NCBI GenBank assembly: GCA_002404095.1 | Contig: DHJA01000078.1 | Location: 19,173-25,477, forward strand | Direction of reading: 5' to 3' | DNA length: 6,305 bases | Origin: Planctomycetaceae bacterium UBA4732 | GTDB lineage: Bacteria; Planctomycetota; Planctomycetia; Gemmatales; Gemmataceae | Position numbers and translations under genes: made by a program | In this document: in pieces, positions 1 to 4,150 of the stretch | Position numbering within the stretch: the stretch's first letter is position 1 | Layout: the number at the start of each line of letters is the position of its first letter | The notes under the pieces: generated by a model | Told to the model about the DNA's origin: nothing | Databases searched by the model: none | What the model saw: only the letters and a program-made list of their open reading frames with translations

Positions 1-16
1 CGGGCTTGTAGTTCAT
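1..16 (-). CDS. Possible 5' end of a partner toxin gene (cut by window edge)
   Basis: An ATG lies 23 bases after the stop codon of the antitoxin-like gene and reads M-N-Y-K-P, followed by a codon starting with G, before the window ends. Antitoxins of this kind are usually followed closely by their toxin, so this is the natural place for one. The few residues do not look like a PIN/VapC start, which usually has LLDTH or similar. They would fit a PemK/MazF-type start (Y-K-P-G-D), but five residues cannot decide it. The ribosome binding site is weak: AAGAGA about 10 bases upstream. The call rests on context only. Confidence 0.2.
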
Positions 17-39
17 TCTGTTAGTGTCTCTTAGCAGGT

Positions 40-282
40 TCACTCCATGTACTCCTTCATGTGTTCAAGCGGGGCATCAAAGTCCGGGGCAATGAAGGTA
101 ATCATTCCCTTGCCGAGGCCAGGTCCGGGCCGCTGCTTGGGTTGCGGATTCGGCTTTTCGCTCACCAGTTTCGCCACCGGCTGCTGATTCCAAGTCAAGA
201 TGACCTCATCGCCCGGCGTCAGGCGGTCGAGTAGCTCCGGCAAAGTCCATTGGATGTCTTCCACAGCCATCGTCGTCGTCAT
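40..282 (-). CDS. Phd/YefM-like type II antitoxin
   Basis: The product is an 80-residue protein resembling the Phd/YefM antitoxin fold. In this family the N-terminal half binds DNA as a dimer and the C-terminal tail wraps and neutralises a toxin. Residues 6-40 carry the usual pattern: a helix with LPELLDRL (14-21), a PGDEVILT strand (23-30), then QPVAKLV (34-40). A Pro/Lys/Gly-rich linker leads to the tail APDFDAPLEHMKEYME (65-80), a common ending in antitoxins paired with small RNase toxins. The frame opens at a GTG at 306. The ATG at 282 is preferred because GGAG sits 6 bases upstream of it and the family pattern begins there. The gene follows the creatininase-family gene by 39 bases on the same strand and may be co-transcribed with it. 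The toxin would lie beyond the left edge. No DNA-binding or toxin-binding activity can be proven from sequence alone. Confidence 0.75.
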   Translation of the reverse strand: MTTTMAVEDIQWTLPELLDRLTPGDEVILTWNQQPVAKLVSEKPNPQPKQRPGPGLGKGMITFIAPDFDAPLEHMKEYME

Positions 283-321
283 GGTCTTCTCCATATTGAG
301 CGTCACGTTTGTCGCGGATTC

Positions 322-1197
322 TTAATCAACCGGCCGCTGACCCCAGGGCATCGGCATTGTCGGCGGCTTGGCGTGCCGGTCGCGGCGCACGTCCTTGGGC
401 CTGGCCGTGAACCATGTCACGAACCGCGTCAACTGCTTGACGGCCTCCTCGTAGGCTTGCCGGCCTTTCTCCGCCGTGGCCAACTCCGCCTCGCCCAGTA
501 CGCCCGTTTCCGAATAGCTGCTCGTCCATGAAACCAACGTCGCCGGTCCCGCCGCGAACAAATCCACCCAATTAAACGGGCTGTTCTCCTCATTGAATGA
601 AATCACGCCGTTTTTGATCTTATCTTTGCGCACGTTGTCGCCGTCGAGGTAAAGGTAGAGCGACGTTTCCAACTCGCAGGCGTGGGCGCAACCGCCGGGA
701 AATTTGCTCTGTCGCCAGCGCGGCAAAAACTCCTTATCGACGGTTAGCAGGGTCCACCACGCCGCCAGTACGCACTCGGCGTCGGTTTCAAGGTTGGTCC
801 GGCGGGCGACGAGGTCGAGGTTGGGCATGTTCGAGCCGTGGCCGTTGAGCAAAACGATCTTCTTGAAGCCGTGGTAGGCGAGCGATTTCGTGATGTCCAG
901 CACGTGGTGCATGAAATGCTCGAAATCGTTGTTGATCGTGCCGGGGAAGTCCATAACGTGGCCGGTGTAGCCGTAGCAGACTGTCGGCAGCACGAGCATT
1001 TTGTCGGGGACGTTGCGGCCGGCGCCGCGGGCGATCTCCGTCGGGCAAATCAGGTCCACATCGAGCGGCAAGTGCGGCCCGTGCTGTTCGACAGCCCCGC
1101 ACGGCACGACGCAGACCTTGCCGAGTTCCACGGCGTCGTTGATCTCCGGCCAGGTCAGTTTTTCGTAACGATATTCCGTGGCGGCGCGGCTGGTCAC
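322..1197 (-). CDS. Creatininase-family amidohydrolase
   Basis: This 291-residue cytoplasmic metal-dependent hydrolase belongs to the creatininase family, which includes creatinine amidohydrolase, the FAPy deformylase ArfB and the mycofactocin peptidase MftE. These enzymes cleave cyclic or linear C-N amide bonds using two metal ions. Visible metal ligands are E37 and H39 in the VEQHGPHLPLDVD block, D48 at its end, H120 in NGHGSN, and E175 in HACELETS. GYTGHVMDFPGTI (residues 76-88) is the usual substrate-pocket segment. The length is normal for the family and there is no signal peptide. The frame opens at a GTG at 1224. The GTG at 1197 is chosen because AAGGAG lies 8 bases upstream. The gene is divergent from the Zn-ribbon/TM2 gene and 39 bases upstream of the antitoxin-like gene. 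The substrate cannot be told. There is no creatine or mycofactocin pathway gene nearby, so the name creatininase should not be taken as the reaction. Confidence 0.9.
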   Translation of the reverse strand: MTSRAATEYRYEKLTWPEINDAVELGKVCVVPCGAVEQHGPHLPLDVDLICPTEIARGAGRNVPDKMLVLPTVCYGYTGHVMDFPGTINNDFEHFMHHVLDITKSLAYHGFKKIVLLNGHGSNMPNLDLVARRTNLETDAECVLAAWWTLLTVDKEFLPRWRQSKFPGGCAHACELETSLYLYLDGDNVRKDKIKNGVISFNEENSPFNWVDLFAAGPATLVSWTSSYSETGVLGEAELATAEKGRQAYEEAVKQLTRFVTWFTARPKDVRRDRHAKPPTMPMPWGQRPVD

Positions 1198-1251
1198 GCG
1201 ATGGACTCCTTGGGATGGTGGCACGGCGGAAAACCCATTTTATCTATCACC

Positions 1252-1280
1252 TTGCGTCTTGTCGTCACGGACAATAAAAT
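1252..1280 (+). promoter_or_regulatory. Candidate sigma70-type promoter for the TM2 gene
   Basis: In the divergent intergenic region, TTGCGT (1252-1257) and TAAAAT (1275-1280) are separated by exactly 17 bases. The -10 box matches the consensus at five of six positions and the -35 box at three of six. The region is AT-rich compared with its surroundings, and the start codon lies about 40 bases downstream. On the opposite strand another TAAAAT (1242-1237) could serve the creatininase-family gene, but no convincing -35 box was found for it. Planctomycete promoters are poorly characterised, so this is a pattern match only. Confidence 0.4.
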
Positions 1281-1320
1281 CGCGCCACAGTCCGAAGATT
1301 GCCTAACCCGGGGAACCGCC

Positions 1321-1803
1321 ATGCCGATCGTCGTCACCTGCCCGAGCTGCTCCGCCAATCTCAAAGCGCCGGACGCCGCGGCGGGCAAGAGGGTCAAATG
1401 CCCCAAATGCACCTCGACCATTGAGGTGCCCGCCGCCGAATTGCCTCCCGTCCTGGTGGAGGAATTCACCGACGAGGCCCCGCCCGTCGCCGCGCGAGGC
1501 GGCGCCGTGCAGCGGCGGGCTACGGAAGCCGGGGGCGGCTTTCCCGAACCACCCCCGGACTGGCAGAGCAACCGGCAAGTGGCCGGCATCCTCGGTATAC
1601 TGATCGGCTCGCTTGGGATACATAAATTCATTATCGGCAACACAACGCCCGGTTTGATTATGCTTTTGGTGAGTGTACTCACCTGCGGCTTCGGCGGGAT
1701 CGTCATGCACATCATTGGCATCATTGAAGGGGTCAAATATCTTACGATGTCCGACGCCGAGTTTTATCAGACGTACATCGTCGATAAGAAGCCTTGGTTT
1801 TGA
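1321..1803 (+). CDS. Zn-ribbon plus TM2-domain membrane protein
   Basis: The product has 160 residues in three parts. Residues 1-32 form a small zinc ribbon with two CPxC knuckles (C7/C10 and C27/C30), a type often found at the N-terminus of planctomycete membrane and regulatory proteins. Residues 35-84 form a low-complexity linker rich in Pro, Ala, Glu and Gly. Residues 86-142 form a TM2 domain: a first membrane helix (about 87-105) containing GSLGIHKFIIG, a short turn with TPG, and a second long hydrophobic helix (109-139) with LTCGFGG. The hydrophilic tail ends in DKKPWF. The TM2 domain is a two-helix hairpin of unknown biochemical role. The start at 1321 is the first Met directly before the zinc ribbon, although the frame stays open far upstream. 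Only a weak GGGGA lies ahead of it. This is the only plus-strand gene. It ends 7 bases from the stop of the converging nucleotidyltransferase gene. Function is unknown. The ribbon may bind protein or nucleic acid on the cytoplasmic face. Confidence 0.88.
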   Translation: MPIVVTCPSCSANLKAPDAAAGKRVKCPKCTSTIEVPAAELPPVLVEEFTDEAPPVAARGGAVQRRATEAGGGFPEPPPDWQSNRQVAGILGILIGSLGIHKFIIGNTTPGLIMLLVSVLTCGFGGIVMHIIGIIEGVKYLTMSDAEFYQTYIVDKKPWF

Positions 1804-1816
1804 GAGAGTCTCAAGG
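1798..1816. terminator. Candidate bidirectional hairpin between convergent genes
   Basis: TTGAGA (1800-1805) and TCTCAA (1809-1814) form a 6-bp stem with a 3-base loop. Two G-U pairs can extend it on the plus-strand transcript. The stem arms contain the TGA stop codons of both convergent genes: 1801-1803 on plus and 1813-1811 on minus. Convergent genes often share such a structure. Neither strand has a U-tract after the stem, so it is not a canonical intrinsic terminator. It may act only as an mRNA 3'-end stabiliser, or be incidental. Confidence 0.35.
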
Positions 1817-2530
1817 CGGGAGATCGGCGTCGCGAAGTTTCTTCATCGCTTCAAGTTCGAGTAGATGGTTTCGGTCCTTTAAGCGGCCGGCCGCAGTCTT
1901 GGCGGCGATGAGGCCGTCGATCGAGAGGACGTGGATTTTCAGGCCGAACATTTCCAACTCAATGGATTGGGCGAGAGCTTGGTCGTAGCCACCCACGCCG
2001 CTGACCTCGCCCAGCAGGTCCACGGCGCCATGATCGGTGGTCAGGGTGAAATTGAGACCGGCCTGGATCGTCCGCGCGTCGAACCGGAAGGGCAATCCGG
2101 GCGGGGCGCCCCGAAGATAGGGATGAAGCGGCGCGAAGGCCGCCTCGACCGCTTGCAGGTTGCCTGGTGTACGGCGGTAGCAGACGTCCAGGTCGTCCGT
2201 GATGTGCGCCGAGCCGTGGATGCGCATGGCCAGGCCGCCGATGACGACGAACTCCACCTGATGTGTCGCCATCTGCTGTAAAATCGGTGATGCGTCGATC
2301 ACGATGCGTCTCCCTTCCTCGTTGGGCGAAGACTGTCGCAGACGTCGGCCGGCTTCCTGCATGGCATTCGCCAATCTCGCTCCTCGTGCGTTGTTTGCCA
2401 AGCGGTTTTCGACAGTACGCTTTAGGTTCTCGCGCAAGAGCGTGAGATCGATGCCGTTTTTGTCGTAGACTTCGTAACCGCCGTAGAATTCGATCTTCCC
2501 ACCGGCGTTGCTTTCGTCATGGGACGGCAT
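1811..2530 (-). CDS. MNT/AbiEii-like nucleotidyltransferase with N-terminal FYGGYEVY module
   Basis: The product has 239 residues. Residues 77-239 are a minimal nucleotidyltransferase of the Pol-beta superfamily. They contain VVIGGLAMRIHG (95-106), TDDLD with metal-binding D113 and D115, a third acidic position in VDLLGE (D171), and a C-terminal LIAAKTAAGRLKDRNHL block (207-223). Known relatives transfer nucleotides to tRNA or to a partner toxin in MNT/HEPN and AbiE systems. Residues 12-65 form a separate module, IEFYGGYEVYDKNGIDL followed by a basic helix (RENLKRTVENRL). I know this block as a small planctomycete protein but cannot assign a function. ATG 2530 has GAGGAG 5 bases upstream. The upstream Uma2-family gene ends 27 bases before, which suggests an operon. 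No HEPN or AbiEi partner is present in the window. An internal GTG with its own ribosome binding site may also yield the transferase alone (see the separate entry). Confidence 0.85.
   Translation of the reverse strand: MPSHDESNAGGKIEFYGGYEVYDKNGIDLTLLRENLKRTVENRLANNARGARLANAMQEAGRRLRQSSPNEEGRRIVIDASPILQQMATHQVEFVVIGGLAMRIHGSAHITDDLDVCYRRTPGNLQAVEAAFAPLHPYLRGAPPGLPFRFDARTIQAGLNFTLTTDHGAVDLLGEVSGVGGYDQALAQSIELEMFGLKIHVLSIDGLIAAKTAAGRLKDRNHLLELEAMKKLRDADLPP
2300..2315 (-). promoter_or_regulatory. Internal Shine-Dalgarno and GTG start inside the nucleotidyltransferase gene
   Basis: Reading on the minus strand, AGGGAG (2315-2310) is followed after 7 bases by GTG (2302-2300). It is in frame with the long gene and lies exactly at the boundary between the N-terminal module and the transferase domain (V77, then IDASPILQQM). 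Translation from here would give a 163-residue protein with the normal extent of a stand-alone nucleotidyltransferase. Two readings are possible: a dual-product gene, or a relic of two formerly separate genes fused by loss of a stop codon. Confidence 0.45.
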
Positions 2531-2557
2531 GGATGCTCCTCGTTCTTTCCAGTGCTT

Positions 2558-3163
2558 TCAAGAATTTCGCCCCAGGAGCATTTTCAGCACCTTGGCTTTC
2601 TTGGGTCGAGGCGTTTGCCACAGCCATTCGGCGCGGAGCCAAAACCCTGGCATGGCTTCGCTTGCCAGCACCCCTTTGCGGGGACGGACTTCGCGATAGA
2701 CGCGATTGGCCGCCAGCCGCAACAACGTCACCTTCTCTTCGATCTCGTCAATGATCCAGTATTCCAAAACGCCTGCCCGCTGATACTGGAGGCGTTTCTT
2801 TTTGTAGTCCCGTTCGACGCTTTCGGGGGAAACGATCTCGACGGCGAGGTCGGGAGGCCCATCCGTAAAGCCCCGTAGGACGAGGTGTAAGCGTTCCTTG
2901 CGGACAAAGGCGATATCCGGCTCCGGGCTGTTGCCGCCGTCGAGGCGAAAGGCGGAACGGCTGACGAACATGTCTCCCAGGTCGTTCGCTTCTACAAACA
3001 TTTCCATCAAGGTAAGCAACCAAACGCACAATCGGTTGGCGTCGTTGTTATCCGGTGAAGCCATGTAAATCACCCCGTCAATGAGGTCTGCCTTTTGCCC
3101 GTCTTTGACGAGCAGGCAGAAGTCCTCGAAGGTGTAGTCCCTGATCCGTATTGCGGTTCCCAT
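2558..3163 (-). CDS. Uma2-family (DUF820) endonuclease-like protein
   Basis: This 201-residue protein of the Uma2 family has a predicted PD-(D/E)XK nuclease fold. The family is greatly expanded in cyanobacteria and planctomycetes and its role is unknown. The diagnostic blocks appear in order: YTFEDFCLL near the N-terminus, DLIDGVIYMASP (26-37), PEPDIAFV (80-87, D83), PPDLAVEIVSPES (103-115, E109), RDYKKKRLQYQRAGVLEYWIID (118-139), and a C-terminal strand region. D83, E109 and a Lys in the KKK run (121-123) are the likely catalytic set. Length is typical for the family. ATG 3163 has GAGGAG 6 bases upstream. The gene lies 109 bases downstream of the DUF5615 toxin-like gene, with no clear promoter between, and 27 bases upstream of the nucleotidyltransferase gene, so the last two probably share a transcript. 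There is no transposase or restriction partner, and the nuclease activity is predicted from fold only. Confidence 0.9.
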   Translation of the reverse strand: MGTAIRIRDYTFEDFCLLVKDGQKADLIDGVIYMASPDNNDANRLCVWLLTLMEMFVEANDLGDMFVSRSAFRLDGGNSPEPDIAFVRKERLHLVLRGFTDGPPDLAVEIVSPESVERDYKKKRLQYQRAGVLEYWIIDEIEEKVTLLRLAANRVYREVRPRKGVLASEAMPGFWLRAEWLWQTPRPKKAKVLKMLLGRNS

Positions 3164-3272
3164 GTTGGTCTCCTCACCGCACAGTCACAAAGGGCGACGC
3201 GGCCGCTGCTTGATTCGGGACGGCCACATCCAGCCCGCCAATCCGCCAAGCTCTTCGCCGCCCAGGCTGGAC

Positions 3273-3632
3273 TTATCCCCGGAAGGGCAAGAACACGACA
3301 ACCTGATCCCTGATCTCTTCCTCCGATATGTACTCCGCAATGAGCAGAAGGTCGTCAATAGCCTCGCCGATGGACTGCTCGTTGGTCGTGACAATGAGGC
3401 CAGGGACCGGCTTCCCCGCAGCGACGCCCCGATATGCAAAACCGATCATCGTGTCCCGGTCATTGGTGATCAGAATTCGATTCTCGGCCGCGGCCCAGGC
3501 CAGGACTTCGGGGTCGGGAGCGCCTTCGGGCAAGGCGTCCTGGGCGCGCGCCAAGTCGATTTCAGGCAGGCGACGGCGCAGGCCGCGGAGGATGTCGCCG
3601 TGGACGTCCGCGTCACTGGCCAGCCGGAGCAT
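3273..3632 (-). CDS. DUF5615 PIN-like toxin
   Basis: The product has 119 residues and belongs to the DUF5615 family of PIN-like proteins, predicted metal-dependent RNases that pair with DUF433 antitoxins. The N-terminal strand MLRLASDADVHGDILRGL carries acidic D7 and D9. DPEVLAWAAAENRILITNDRDTM (40-62) holds the other expected acidic positions, D40, D58 and D60. The C-terminal part, IGEAIDDLLLIAEY (88-101), is the usual closing helix. The common family start has D-E-N at positions 7-9; here it is D-A-D, a changed but still acidic site. The frame opens at 3701. The ATG at 3632 is chosen because it begins the conserved strand and has GGAG 7 bases upstream (AAGG follows directly). It overlaps the antitoxin gene by 20 bases, which implies translational coupling. 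The toxin role is inferred from family and context. Confidence 0.85.
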   Translation of the reverse strand: MLRLASDADVHGDILRGLRRRLPEIDLARAQDALPEGAPDPEVLAWAAAENRILITNDRDTMIGFAYRGVAAGKPVPGLIVTTNEQSIGEAIDDLLLIAEYISEEEIRDQVVVFLPFRG

Positions 3633-4080
3633 CGGCCTTCTCCGGGACATTGCGCCGTGCCAGCAGTTCTTGCCGCGATAGACGCGGGCGCTCTGCCTCA
3701 ATCTTCGCCCGCAGGGCGTCGGCTTCCTCTCCTCGCCGCATTAGATAGGCTCGCACTTCGTCCCGGTGCCGGAGATAGTAGGCGATGACGGCGTGGACGT
3801 CGGACAGCAGCAGGGTGTCGTAGGCGCGGACCATGTCTTCGGGCGTCATGCCGTTCTCGTATTGCTCGACAACTAGGCCGAGCCTAATGCGACTGCGGCC
3901 TACGCGGACGGCGCCCTCTTCGTCTACCCGGAGCGTGGGACGGTCGGCGTGGAGAGGCAGGGCTGCGGGCGGTGCTTCCCCCTCCAGGGTGATGGTCACG
4001 CGCTGGTTTTCGGCCAACGAAACTGGCTGCAAGGGGCGGAAAACGCCGTTCTCGTATATCGCTTCTAGATGAATGCTCAT
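3613..4080 (-). CDS. DUF104-like/DUF433 fusion antitoxin
   Basis: The product has 155 residues. The first 35 residues (MSIHLEAIYENGVFRPLQPV, then VTITLE) match the short beta-rich DUF104/AF2212-like antitoxin pattern. After an Ala/Pro linker, residues 45-115 match DUF433: LRVDEEGAVRVGRSRIRLGLVV, then YENGMTPEDMVRAY and LSDVHAVIAYYLRHRDEV. This is a small helix-turn-helix-like domain typical of antitoxins paired with DUF5615. The tail (116-155) is highly charged and helical, with RxLxRxELLARR, and probably contacts the toxin. A plain DUF433 protein is usually about half this size. Two ATG codons are possible, 4086 and 4080. The second has GGGAGG 8 bases upstream; the first is only 2 bases from it. 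The last 20 bases overlap the toxin gene. The promoter and inverted repeat upstream suggest that the pair controls its own transcription. Confidence 0.87.
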   Translation of the reverse strand: MSIHLEAIYENGVFRPLQPVSLAENQRVTITLEGEAPPAALPLHADRPTLRVDEEGAVRVGRSRIRLGLVVEQYENGMTPEDMVRAYDTLLLSDVHAVIAYYLRHRDEVRAYLMRRGEEADALRAKIEAERPRLSRQELLARRNVPEKADAPAGQ

Positions 4081-4100
4081 GGCCATCGCCTCCCAAGCGA

Positions 4101-4129
4101 ATCATAGCGTGGGCGAAATCCCACGTAAA
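4101..4129 (-). promoter_or_regulatory. Candidate promoter of the DUF433/DUF5615 pair
   Basis: On the minus strand, TTTACG (4129-4124) and TATGAT (4106-4101) are separated by 17 bases. They match the sigma70 boxes at four and five of six positions. The predicted transcription start falls near 4094, right at the GGGAGG ribosome binding site, so the leader would be very short, about 14 bases to the ATG at 4080. This is the best promoter-like match found in the window, but the short leader is a reason for caution. Confidence 0.5.
4108..4125. promoter_or_regulatory. Inverted repeat, candidate autoregulatory operator
   Basis: CGTGGG (4108-4113) and CCCACG (4120-4125) form a perfect 6-bp inverted repeat around a 6-base centre. 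It fills nearly the whole spacer between the -35 and -10 boxes of the candidate toxin-antitoxin promoter. Type II antitoxins commonly bind such palindromes to repress their own operon. As an RNA hairpin it could instead end the transcript of the upstream metallopeptidase/ChaN gene, but no U-tract follows on the minus strand. Confidence 0.45.
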
Positions 4130-4150
4130 GGAGGAGAAGACTGGTCCATC

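Noticed and set aside
838..1320. Long plus-strand open frame upstream of the Zn-ribbon/TM2 start
   Set aside because: It is antisense to the well-supported creatininase-family gene. Its translation shows no domain pattern, and the real gene starts at the Met directly before the zinc ribbon at 1321.
1194..1736. 180-codon minus-strand frame opposite the TM2 gene
   Set aside because: The translation is Ser/Pro/Met-rich with no domain; the plus-strand frame encodes clear CPxC knuckles and TM2 helices.
3162..3788. 208-codon plus-strand frame opposite the DUF5615 and DUF433 genes
   Set aside because: It is a high-GC shadow frame: low-complexity Arg/Ala/Pro content, no ribosome binding site and no recognisable domain, while both minus-strand genes match known families.
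4128..4137. Strong Shine-Dalgarno-like AGGAGGAG on the plus strand
   Set aside because: No start codon at proper spacing and no plausible plus-strand gene follows.
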